A stretch of DNA of 64,000 nt. It comes from Perca fluviatilis. Its lineage: Eukaryota > Chordata > Actinopteri > Perciformes > Percidae. Location of the stretch: NCBI RefSeq assembly GCF_010015445.1, contig NC_053114.1, forward strand, positions 22,392,724-22,456,723, given 5' to 3'. The position numbers and the translations under genes were made by a program. Position 1 is the stretch's first letter, and each line of letters begins with the position of its first letter. Positions 20,976-40,931 of this stretch are shown here, piece by piece. The notes beneath the pieces are model-generated. The model made no database searches. It saw only the letters and a program-made list of their open reading frames with translations, and was not told where the DNA came from.

Positions 20976-22332
20976 TTAAAGGGATACTTCACCGATTAGC
21001 ATTAAGCTTTGTATCAGTAGAAACACGGTAGTATTTTCGAATGACCGTGCTTCCCTCCCTCATGTCCCCCTGAGACTAGATTTCTCTGAATTGTGGGTCT
21101 GGAAAAAAGCCTCCGATGATGCAAAAATCGTCATTTTTGCCCAGAGTCTGTGGACTACAGCAAGCTAGTTCCGCATGTTTTCAACCCGCCCATAGGGGGT
21201 TGGACTGTTGTCTTTACCCGAAGCTTGCCGAAGCAAGCCGAGTGTCAGCCATCTTGAAGCTTCACTAAAGAGGCTCTGTCTTTTCTGCAGCAAACTTTTA
21301 CAACAATTATGTGCATTCAAACTACCGCACATGTGTACCACCGGGATACATTGGTACAGATCGGAGAATATGCGGGAAACTTTATTACGGACGGAATACT
21401 CGACACACTACGCGAGTTTCGCCTTCTACGGAGACCAGCACCTCAGCCTGCGGTGTCGCTCGATGCCACTAGCCGGTATAAGGGGACATCCTCAGCGGTG
21501 AAACGCGGAATGAGGGCAGGAGTATGAGCTAGCTAGGTGGAAAGCTAACGCTAGCCGGCCACCTGTCCCATCAATCCTGCTTGCAAGTGTCCGCTCATTA
21601 GACAACAAACTGGACTACATCCAACTTCAACGAAACTCCCAACGCGAGTTCAGAGACTGTGTTTTTGTTGTTGTGGAAACATGGCTGAACAACAGTGTAC
21701 CGGACTATCCAGCTACTAGGCCTGCTGCTCTGTTGCCGGGTAAGACTCGTGGAGGTTGGCTGTGCTAACACGGACAGGTGCAGAAATGGGGTACTTGTAT
21801 CCAACTAACTGCTAACTGCTGGTGGAGTTTGTGACTGTTAAATGCCGACCATTCTACATTCCATGCAAATTTACTGCTGTGTTTATACTGGTGTTTACAG
21901 CCCTCCAAGCGCTAATGCTAGTATGCGTTAGCTGAACTTTACAGAGCCTATAATGTGTGTGCACTAAATGTAGCCTGTTTCTTATGTCGTTTTTATATAA
22001 TGTCATTTTTATATATTTTAAATGTGTAACACTACTTGAGCCATGGTGAAATGTTGTTTCGTGTATATGGTTGAAATGACTTGAGTTGAATGCCTCACTG
22101 TCTGTCTATGTCTGTAAACAGTAGGCGTGGCTTGGGAGTGGACTCATAAAGCAGCGAAGCAAGTGCATTCTGGGATTTGGTGTCTTTCATCCAAATGAGC
22201 CAAAAACAGTTTTTCTGGCTTTTCTCGGCCTAGAAGTCACCAATTTCTAAAAAAAATGTCACATTTCTACTACATAAGTGATCCAATTTAAAGATATATT
22301 CACCTTTCTAACGGTATAATATATCCCTTTAA
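20976..22332. mobile_element. TTAA-flanked TIR element carrying LINE sequence
   Basis: Ends TTAA-AGGGATAC and TATCCCT-TTAA, a piggyBac-style target and a short TIR. The 1.35-kb interior begins and ends with non-coding sequence typical of this MITE family, but its middle (about 21230-21940) is LINE-derived coding sequence. The element has inserted into a second repeat, so three layers are nested. Confidence 0.75.
21208..21935 (+). pseudogene. Broken LINE ORF2 fragment with endonuclease region
   Basis: A frame at 21309-21527 runs into ILLASVRSLDNKLDY-like and VETWLN-like coding, then RTRGG and VKCRPFYIPCKFTAV, which are the order and spacing of the apurinic endonuclease domain of CR1/L2/Rex-type LINEs. 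Reading requires frame changes and crosses a stop, so it is dead. No reverse transcriptase follows. Confidence 0.6.
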
Positions 22333-25299
22333 GTACATTAAGTTACATTTGTAATACAGGGCTTTCACTTGCAGTGGAGTATTTTATATTGCTGTAATTT
22401 ACTTGCTGCTTTACTTAAGTAAAGGATATGTATCTATTTCTTAATACGAAATCTGATTATTAACTCATTTACATACGTGTTAAACTCTTGCATGCTCTAT
22501 TGAAACAGTATCAATTAGTATCTTGTGAAAAGCATAATAACAATGTGTACAGCATTACAACCACATAATAAAGAGGGGTTGTGTGTGCAGCAGAAGAGCT
22601 CGTTGGGACACATGAGAATTGAAATGTTAAGAGATAAAGTCCTAAAAGAGACAGGGTCACAGTTCTGTCTTCTATTTTCTTTTATTCGTTCAATACGTTA
22701 ATTTGATATCCTGGATAGGAAAACAGTTTAAACTGCTTGTCACATGAAATGGACATTTGACAGAGTATGTGCGTCACTCATGCTATTTATGGCATTTCAG
22801 AGAGTGTAATCGCTCAAACATTTCAGGCTACCAAGACAGGAAGCTGGAAATCAACAATTTGATTCGAGAAGCAGCTGGAATATGCACACATAAAAGCAAA
22901 CCAGACTCTACGGCACTGCACGGTGGAAATGCTGCCCTCACTCTGTAATATGTGGGGTTTCAAAAGTACTCAGTTGTAGAATTGTTATTCATGCGTTGCT
23001 TGGTTACATTTATTATATATTACATATTCTTCATAAATTCATGAGGTATAACCCCAAACGCTCCATTGGAGCTGTTCAGTGGCCAGCAGATCAGACTGTG
23101 GTTGTACTGGGCAACTTCCAGGTGTGAATGTGTAACTGTGTGAATGTAATCAGGACATTCCTGCATAAGAGAGTTGTGTGTTCTCCCCCCTGAATAAATA
23201 AAGGTGAAAGAAATATCAGACTTTGGCTACAATATGTAAAGATTTGGATAATACTTGTAAGTTGGATCAATTAATTGTTTTTGTCTTTTTATCTGATTTG
23301 TTGACAATACGACAAATGTGAAATATCACCAGGCTTATCCATTCTTTAAATGTACACAAATACAACACAATTTATCAAACTACAGGACAACAGAAAAAAC
23401 ACATTATGTGTGATTATTATTTTAATTATTCCATGCAGCAGTTGTGAAAAAAAACATGTGAGAGTGGCCGAGGCACTGAGCGATGTGTGCTCTACGACTG
23501 GAGAGGAATATGAAAGAGAGGATCACAAAAGATTCATATCATGGATCAGGACAAAGGGTGCTGATGATGCAATACCCAGAAGGTACTGATAAAAGCATGA
23601 TTTAAAAAAAGATATTCTGTGACATTACAATCTACAATCAGGGCAAAGTATGTTAAATAACAGTTAATGAGTCTGACATAAAAAACTAAACAAAGGAGAT
23701 GAAAATTAGCTTTCTTATCGCCATCTTTATTTATTTATTTTCCTCGCTTTAATAACTCAGCAAGCTGTTTCTATGGTGACAAAAAAAGGCTTCCACTGTA
23801 TATGATTTTAATGTCACATGCAATCCAGTCATTAGCTTTTCTGAAGCTTTCTAGCTGACCACATAATCTTCATCAGCTGCCATGAAATTGTTTTCATTTT
23901 TTTTCTGAGCACTTTCTCATCAAGGTCTTAAAATGTAAGATTTAAATGTCATTCTTGGTACTGGAAACTGTTGACAAACCAATCTCAATATTCATTTAGT
24001 CCATTTAGTTCTGTTCTCAATCATTTTACGCTTAGGAGGTAATGGTCATCATCGCATCAAAATACTTATTAATTTGTAATAAAGTGGACAGCCTCTGTAG
24101 AGCACCCACATTCCTATATTTCCTGTTAAGTAGAAACTGCAAATTAGCAGCAAAACAATTACAAGAAAATGTTCCAATCATTCATTCCTCTCAGACTCAC
24201 TCATCCCACACACATCATCTACATGCGCTGACACATCTCCATCTTGGCACAAGCATTTGCATGATCGCGCCCCTCAGACTCAACACGGATGCAACTGTAC
24301 AAGATACAAGGTTCAATAAGGAATTATAAATAGAAATGATGGCCACCGTTTTGTCACATGGGTTAATATAATCATTTCATGGAGACCCTGAAAGAGCAAC
24401 AGGCACTCGTACATTAATAAGACATGGTTACCCCCACATTTTGAAGCTCCAAGGCTTTTAGTGTAACAATGCTGTGGTCTTGAGAAGAGAGTAACAAACC
24501 CACGCACACAGACAGACACGTATACACACAGTCCACCTACACCATCTCTAGTCTGTTCACTGTGAATGCGGCCTCTGCCATCAGTCATGAACTGAAGCTT
24601 GAGTGGGATGAGACCTTGCTGTCCTTGTGTGGGCAAACTGCTTTGAAATATTCTTCCCAAAAAACATGAGAGAAACGTTAGAAGGAGAGACAAAGATTAG
24701 GAAAGGTGGTGAAGGAGTAGTAACACACTCAGTTTTCTTCAGAGTTCCCTTGAATGTGAAGTGCACAGGGCCAACTGATCCCCGACTCCAAAAAGGGTTA
24801 GACTTTTAGCAGTTTTAAGCATTGCTGTTTGATCACTCACATGAAACAGGAGGGAGTCTATTGCAAACATAATTAGGCTTATTAGGCTCATTAAACCCAG
24901 TCTAGTCCATTCAAATTTGTTGGTGGCCTTTCACACAAAAAAGCTCAAACTAAAGTTTCTTGCAGTGGGATAATTTCTTGTATAGGGAAACTTTAATAGT
25001 AGCTCATCATTCCACATTAATACAAACATAAATAAATAAACATACAAAATTAAAATACATAAGACAGATAAAAGAAGATAAAACTAAGCGTTTTTAAGAG
25101 CTAGCACCAATATTTTTTTTGATGTACATTGTGTTGTCCTGTTATATTTTTTAATGTCATGACATTTGTCTCTATTTTCAATCAACTGACGTGCACATTC
25201 AATGAAAGTGTCAGGTTGTCCAGGTCAGAACTTTAAAATAAATAAATAAACTCCAATGTTTTCACTCTGTTGTCATTGTTATACACAGGACTGAACTAC

Positions 25300-25510
25300 A
25301 CACACATGCTCAGTACCTATACATGCACTAATGGTCAGAGTAAGGGGGTTGCTCATGGACAGGCACCGTAAGCAGTTGGGGGTTCAGTGCCTTGCTCTAG
25401 AGCTGGCACCTCTCCTGCTACCAGTCCACCACTGTACTTTGGTCCATATGGCGACTTGAACCAGCAACCTGCCGGTTCCTAACCCAACTACCTACTGACC
25501 GAGCCACCCC
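25300..25510 (-). mobile_element. tRNA-derived SINE, minus strand
   Basis: Read on the minus strand from 25510 it begins GGGGTGGCTCGGTCAGTAGG (A box) with GGTTGCTGGTTCAAGTC (B box), then a body with GGACCAAAGTACAG and the AGAGCAAGGCACTGAACCCC block. A different SINE family from the one at 12961. Confidence 0.75.
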
Positions 25511-26892
25511 AGATGCAGGATGCAAAGACATAACACATCCACTGTTTGCAGTTTTCAGCTTGAAAATGCAAGTTTAGTGTGGCATGTTTATTACAACTTC
25601 TTGTGTGTTATGTTGTGACATTGTGGCAGTGTGTTTTGATGCCTTTCATCCAATGCAGTCGTTGTTGGTCATTGTTCAGGGTCACAGGAACGTTGAGCTA
25701 ATCCCAGCATGCATTGGGTGAGAGGGGACATACACAAACTCAAGGCTACAATAAAAGCACTTAATCTGTGATAGTTGGGAAGTTTTCTGATAATGCTGTC
25801 TGCTTTTTTGAAGCCTCCTGAACAACACATTATCCCCATGACGAGGCTGCGTGCTGTAGCAATACACTTATGAAGAACTGAGGCTCTCAATGGAAAAGCT
25901 GGGGCTCAGCTTTTATACGCCATGAATAAAAAAGCAAAAGCAAAAGACAGTGACATTAGTCACATAAAGCCACAGTTATGGGGCTTTCTATTTTTACATC
26001 ACTCATGTAACAATAGTTCTTGTCATTATGCTAATCATCATTTCACAATAGTGGACATGCTTATCTGTCATCAGATGAGAGCTCCATAAACACTAAGTGG
26101 ATGGAAAGAATCTGAGGGCAAGAATCATCAAGCCATTAACTCAGCAGCTGTTAGGCGGTTTGTTTCTGTAAGGGATGCAGGTTGACCGGCACTGTAGGCC
26201 CACAGATTACCGTTTTTTACACGACCGGGCTTTCCAACATCGGGCAGAGGGCTCGGCACACGTGAGCTATTGAACGGTGACTGGAAAGCTTTGCAAGTGG
26301 CGCTGTCAACAACAGGACATAAATAAAGCTAAAGATAGGGTGATGTGGCTTCAGCCCAGGTCTCTGGTCAGCCAAAGGCTTTTTATAGACACACTCTGAT
26401 TTATAAAAGGCTAACGGGAACTATTTTTGACCCAGTGGGCTTGGGGGATAGGGATCTTGGAAACTTGTGACTGACCCCTCTGACTTGAATGTGTCGCTGG
26501 TGGTTGGTTGTGGGAGTTGTAGCAGATAGCAGATGGATCAAACTGGCCAAAGGTCTGCGATGTTTTTGGAGCCAATCCAGAGAGACAGACAGAGAGAGGT
26601 GATCACATGGGTCTATCCCAGTCAGACCCATTAAGTTATCAGATCTTTCTATAATTAGTCCGTCTGGGGATGGAATTCAAATAAAGCTTTGAGCGAGTTC
26701 ACTTGCACTGGTTCAGTTGATTTGAAATTAAATTTGAAGCATTTGCCTGATATCGTTCTTCAATATTTACCATCTAGTACATTTCACCAGATACATACAA
26801 GCTCTCATAACCAACCAATGTGTTCAAGTTTGCGCTGTTTCTTTTTCTACTTTATTTGTAATATTGTAGCAGTGTCTGCACATACAAACATT

Positions 26893-27058
26893 CAATATTA
26901 GCCAAGCTAGCACCATGGCTCACATGGTCCTCAGAAGATGCATCCTACTGACTTTGGTGATCCTCGACTTTTCCTCTATCACCACCATGACATTTGACAT
27001 TTGTCGATTTTAGTCAAATGTCTCAATTATTGGATGAATAGCTCAAACTTGGTACACA
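26893..27058. repeat. Dispersed repeat fragment (GACTTTGGTGATCC family)
   Basis: Contains TCCTACTGACTTTGGTGATCC, TTTTCCTCTATCACCACCAT and CAATTATTGGATGAATAGC in the order found in a common fish interspersed repeat (probably LINE-derived). It ends at a CA microsatellite. Confidence 0.55.
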
Positions 27059-27082
27059 CTCACACACACACACACACACACA
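27055..27082 (+). repeat. (CA)n microsatellite
   Basis: About 13 units directly abutting the repeat fragment at 26893. Confidence 0.95.
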
Positions 27083-30000
27083 TTCACGTCAAGGAAATTA
27101 AAGCAAAAAGCTGTTTAGACAATTTTATCTCGTGTTTATTATACTGTAATATCTGGGAACACTGGCTTATATCAACTCTCATCAAGCATGCTCTGACTAA
27201 ATCTTTGATTCTTAAGTATACTTGAGTTAGTTTTACATATTTCCTCAGCAGGCCAAATGTTTCAGACATTGATTTTAAACAGATGTGTATGAAATAAATA
27301 GGGGTTGACTGAGTTGTGATAAAGCGCTGACTGTATGTGTTGCTATAGACACCCGGTGCAAACAGTGAGATCTTGGATTGACTCTAGGGTCACCAAATAA
27401 AGTCAGATGAGCTCCCTGAAGACCATGTCGGTATCTGTTGCCCACTCAGAATATGTCATGACTCAATGCTGGGTAACCCCACACTGTCAAGATCAGATGT
27501 CAGGGGTCAGAGTCTTACTGTCACTAGCAGTGTCTCAATCGACATTTACTGAAGGTATATTAGAGATTAGGGGAAAAAATCAAACACCAAGGATAGAGGA
27601 AGCTAACAGGTATTTTCTGAAAAACAGCCCGTAGATCAAAGCCTTTATGGTATATGAGTTGACAGCCAAGGATAGAATTACAGATCATGACCTCTCTCCC
27701 ATGACAGCGAAGCTCTGTTTTCTTTGATTATCATAACAGACCACCATCAGAGTGCCCAGGAGAGGGAAGCTCATCTCTTCTCCTCTGCTGTGATTTATAA
27801 TCCACTCTGTGAACCAAGGCCACTGCCTGACAACCTGGTGTATATACACAACCCATAAAAGGGGTTATATTGTTTGACAGGTTGTTACAGTTGAACCTCA
27901 AAAACCCGACCCTGAACCTCTGTGAAGGCCAGGTTGTGTGTGTGGTTGGTTTGGATGGAATACGTTGGAGATCACAGGCCTGTTCACTGAAAAATAGATA
28001 ACATGCTGCTAAATAAAGCTCCCTAATGAATGCAGAAATACACACGTGTAACCACAGGGGTGTTTAGGGGAAAGTATTGGTTTTATTTTCTGACAGGGTG
28101 ATGGCGATGGATCACGGGCTCATAGACAAGTAGGAGAGATATGAGCTGGCCAACAATTGTGTTGTGCTACATGTGCTGTTTGTATCCATGGCAACTGCAC
28201 TGTTGGCTGTGTCCCCTGATTGCCAGATAGAGAGTCACTGTCCTTGACAATATTTGAAAACTTTGAAGGATTTAGGAGTGGAGCGTCCAGTTTTCGGCTT
28301 TACTGCTGAAACAGAAGAAGCGACTCGTGGTGTCATGAGAACTGTGAGATTAGAAGGTTAGATACAACAGTTTGGTTTACTTGTAACATAAGATAAATAT
28401 TTGTGCGCAATTTTCTCAGCCTCAACAAAGCTCCTTCAGAGCCACAGGCTGAATATTACTCCACATGACGTTTGGGTTGTAGACATGGAAATACATGTTT
28501 GGCATAGATAAAACAATGATGGTGTAAGGCAACAGGAGGAAAGAGAAGGGCACCCCGAGTAGTAATTCATATGTTTCTCATAATTTAAAATCATTCAGCC
28601 ATTCTCTCAAAAAACTTAATTATTCTGTCTGACTAGCAAATTTTTTTCTGCTACTCGTTTGTCCCGTGGGTTTGTATTACACAAGTTTCTCAGATGTTGC
28701 TGTGTCTGGGAAAAATCACTACAACAAGCAAGTAGATATCCTGATGCTAAAAATACGCGTGACTGACTCTATTTCTGAGGCCTGACTATAATATCATATT
28801 ACATGGCACATCGATTGTGGCTGAGGATGATGTGCCCACTCAGGTATTCTCAGTCTCAATAAAGCTCCCCGATGCTATTTTGGAAGGATTATTTGAGAAT
28901 ATGTGTTAAATATACTTCACACACACACACTTTCAGTCTTTATTCATTAACCTGATACTGAATTTTTCCAAAGCCATCAGCAATTAGATGGAAATGAAAC
29001 CAGACGGGGTAATGCAACCTCTTGATTCAAACAATACTTATACATAGTGGCATGGAGGACAGACAAAGGCAAGGTCAAGTGTTACTGATAGCAAACAAAT
29101 ATGCTGTCTCCTTGGATGTGAGACATGTGTTTCTGCTGTAGTCAGCCATTGTCTATGAAATACATCATTTTCAAATGAAGCCATTTCCATGTATCCAAGC
29201 TGCTGTACAGTTGTCTGTGGTTTATTTTTACTTATTCATATTCAATCCTTGTACCTGGTAAAAGGCAAACCAGAGGTCACTGCATGTGATACAACAAACA
29301 GTCACTGCTGCCACCTACAGGAAGACCCACCCAAGCTGAATTCATTGTGTAAATAAGATGAAAAAATGGAAAGGAAAATAGATGTCAAAATAGCAGCACA
29401 GAAAACACAAAATCCAGTTTAATAGACTTCATTTTCTTCTAATACAATATGTTTGAACTGTAATTGAATAACTTGTCTCTTTTTTCTGTTTCATGTAGAT
29501 GTTTGCTTGTGTTACATCATTTTAAAAACCTCAGTCCAGTTCGGGGAGATACTAATACCTAAGTACCTTATTTTCATCACAATCCAACCTTACACAGATC
29601 TTGCTGATCTTAAATCTGTTAAATGAAATAACCTAATCTCCATTTAAATTCAAATGTTTTGTAACAATTATCATCTGGTAAACCCAATCCAAGTATAGAA
29701 GTATGAAAAGTATACGGAATATAAGAATACACAATATAGACCTCCATCATGCCATCTACTGGACTAATATTGTAGCCACAGACTTTATTGACAGGGAGGG
29801 TTTTTCTCTCTATGTACAGTATCTTATTTACAGTAAAAGGGTCAGAGGTACATGAGAATAAATATACCTACTTTATTTCATTATTGGATAGAGCCTACAT
29901 CATTGATACAAGGACATTATTTATTCGTTCCATTTAGAAAACCAAGACAGAAACACATGTACAGGAGCAAACAGATGTAATGGCCTCCCTACACGTTACA

Positions 30001-30556
30001 GCCACAACCCATCAGTATTTATTATTTATTATTTAACAATATTGGTCTGTTAATAATATTAACTATAAACACTTTGCCATGCTGAATTTAAGGGCCAAAT
30101 AAAGCGGCTCAATGAACACAGTTGGTAAATAATTGACCGTGATAACAGCCCATCCTTCTCTCCGTCCCTCACCTCCTCTAGGCTAAAACCTGGCTACTAA
30201 TTACCTTGAAACCAGTACTACTTCTGATCAGTGAGATAGTTTGAACATTTGCTTCAATGTCGAAAAATATATTGTAGATAGCAGGTACAAGACTCTGCAC
30301 CTTAAACTGAGGTGAATAATGTTTTTTAGTTAGAAGATAAATTGCCAACTGCATTTCTTGAATGTAAATGTCTGCTTGTACTCTTCTGTTTACCATTTGT
30401 CTGTTTTTCAAACACCAAAATAATACAACACAATAAAGCAACAGTTTTTTGGTTGATAGCAGAAGCATAGTTAGAATATCCCAAATGATCTGTAAATGTC
30501 GGTCTAAAACAATTGGCTTTAAATGTGAGAAGAAAACTGTAAAACAAAAGGACTTT

Positions 30557-30562
30557 GAAATT
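30557..30562 (-). promoter_or_regulatory. Candidate ca7 polyadenylation signal
   Basis: TTTATT on the plus strand (AATAAA on minus) about 1.3 kb after the ca7 stop. Several other TTTATT hexamers lie near 29220 and 30020, so the true site is uncertain. Confidence 0.25.
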
Positions 30563-31865
30563 TATTTCATTCAGCACACACAGCAATGCATGCATTACAA
30601 AAATATTCAAACCATCCAGAAATTACAATTTGAATGTTCTTTCACATCAACAACATAAAACAATCATAAGTGAGGTGCCATTGTTAATGTGTGCGTTTAT
30701 ACTGTATGTGAACAAAAGTTTTTCCCGGCCATACCGCTGTATTAGTAAAATCCAAGTCCATCTAAAAAAGAACGAGCATTACAAAAAGCTGCCATAACTC
30801 ACCAAGTGAGACAACAGGGCCTTTGTCAGGCATTTGCATACTGGACTGTGCATTTGTTTGTCTTACAGAGGTGAGCTCTTAATAGAAATGTGCGTCACCT
30901 CCTGCATAGTAGAAACACGTGACCAGGAAATTGCGACACCTCAGATAGGATGCAGTTTGAAGACAAAGATTCTGAGTTTGATTGAAATATTGAATTCATT
31001 GTCCCCTCGTTAGGGCTGCTGGAGTTTAATGAATCCTAAATGAGAAATAGTTGTAAACACAGGCTTTTGTTGAATCTAGAGAGCATGCTAAAAATAATAC
31101 CTGCTGGTGGTGAATATCTAAGTCTCTTGAGCTCTAAAGTCAAGTTTAAAAGACCTGAGACTTTGATGCCCTACGACGTCATGGCCAAACAGAGCAGTTT
31201 AAGCAAACACCGCGCTAATCCAATCCCACCTCCAGTTGGGATTGTTGGACTGGAAGGGATCTATGGCACAAGGACTGGGAATCCACCAGCAACAGGCTGG
31301 ATCAACGGGGTATCATTTGGGATCAGTAAGGAGGCTGAGGCCTTGAATCTGCAGACATCAGAGTGGTGTGACACCAGTCTGCAAACAAACAGGCTGTGAG
31401 GGTATACAGACTTAATAGTTGCATAGAATAGTTACATATACAGTAATAGCACCTTGCAAGAGCTTGTCTCAGCAAAACTTGTTTTCCTTAAACAGCTATG
31501 GACACATCCAGCCTTTGAATCTTCACTAACATATAGTTATTATAATATCTCCAAATACCACATAGTAGTCAAATAACAAACCTGCAAAGTCATAATATTA
31601 TATTGCTTCAAAACATCCCTTTTTGTTTTTTTCCTAAATCATTCAAAAACTGATTCCTCTGTCTGCCATTCGCTTCTGACTAGTAGAGGGACACAAAAAT
31701 CTCAATGTGCTGGCAGTGATGAGAATTACTCTTCTGTCCAAAGTATATCAGAAATCCCCAGGATAAGCTACCATGAGGTATAAAAAGTACAATCAAATGA
31801 ATGCATTCATTGTGATCTGAAAGAGCCTTTGTTCTCTTGACATCTTTAGCTGTCTTGGGGTCACA

Positions 31866-39809
<7,944 letters not shown>

Positions 39810-39973
39810 TGTCCCCGTAACGTTTAGTGGATTCACGTCTGGCCAAGCTCTCAGTGTTTGACTCCCGCACTCCGGTGCGCACGTGGACAAGGTCAGCAAT
39901 CACACGGGGCAGCTATTGATGAAGTTTATGTAGTGGCTGAAGGGGACTGGCAATTATCCCTTCTTGACACGCC

Positions 39974-40170
<197 letters not shown>

Positions 40171-40280
40171 TAAGATCAAATCAATGAAAATGTAATGATA
40201 TAGAATAGATGATGGATTGAGAAAATAACCTCCAGATTAATTGATTATGGAAATAATTATTAATGTTCGGCTAGCTGTTT

Positions 40281-40281
40281 G

Positions 40282-40321
<40 letters not shown>

Positions 40322-40338
40322 GCCTATTATTATTATTG
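40281..40338 (+). repeat. (ATT)n microsatellite
   Basis: About 18 ATT units with two interruptions (GTATT and AGCCT). Confidence 0.95.
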
Positions 40339-40881
40339 GCTAGCCTAACGTTACTAATTATGAAACCCATGAATGCATCCACTTCTGGATATCAAAGAGT
40401 AACTTTAAAACAATATCATAATTGCTGCTCTGGTTGCCACAAATGTCCACGAAGTTCCCACTTGTCAGATTTAGCTCAGCATCTTGAGGGAGATCCGCTG
40501 AGATGCGAGATATCGTTAATATAATTATCATCCATGGATGCTGCTCCTTTGTTTGTTTGCCCCCTTCCTCCGGGAGGTCTACGCACACCGCAGTCTCCAA
40601 CACGTTTTATTTTTTACAGTAGGCTATATATTCAGTAAATTTGCAGGAAAGTTTCAAGAAGCTTGTCGTACTGACACATTATTTATAGGCTTTCACAATT
40701 TAACAACCTTATGCCAGTTCAGGTCTCCATTACATGAGTCAGAATTTGTGTCGAAAGTGTGCAGCTGAATTTTCACGGGCGAATGTTTGTGTCGAATCTG
40801 TCATTGAGGAAGTTAAAATGCGTCCGTAGCTTTTTACAGTCACTGGTCTGTAGACATTGGAAATATACAAATATAGCTACT

Positions 40882-40931
40882 ATGGCAGCCACTAAAGCCT
40901 CCAAAGAACAGAAATACGACAGACAACTCAG
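40882..40931 (+). CDS. nae1: nae1 exon 1
   Basis: Start ATG then KEQKYDRQL; donor gtaaat. Four to five residues shorter at the N-terminus than the human protein. Confidence 0.96.

Larger units (their letters stand above)
20745..22450. repeat. Older repeat split by a TTAA element
   Basis: The left half (to 20979) has TTTTACTCAAGTACTG and TACTTTTTAGTCCACTACAT. The right half (22329-22450) has CTTTACTTAAGTAAAGGAT. These are the ends of a familiar teleost TIR repeat, interrupted by the insertion at 20976-22332. Confidence 0.6.
14500..31865. other. Intergenic, cdh16 to ca7, repeat-rich, no gene found
   Basis: The two flanking genes converge here, so it also holds both 3' UTRs. The longest open frame is 151 codons (17976-18431, ATG start) and lacks recognisable domains. 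A single-exon gene the size of PDP2 (about 530 codons), expected from human synteny, is not present. Recognisable contents are listed separately; 22450-25290 and 27300-29900 show nothing I can name. Confidence 0.7.

Noticed and set aside
21208..21501. 97-codon ORF as a host gene
   Set aside because: It overlaps the LINE-derived frame inside a transposon and has no independent support.
24313..24693. 126-codon minus-strand ORF
   Set aside because: No domain, no splice partners, nothing in its surroundings to support a gene.
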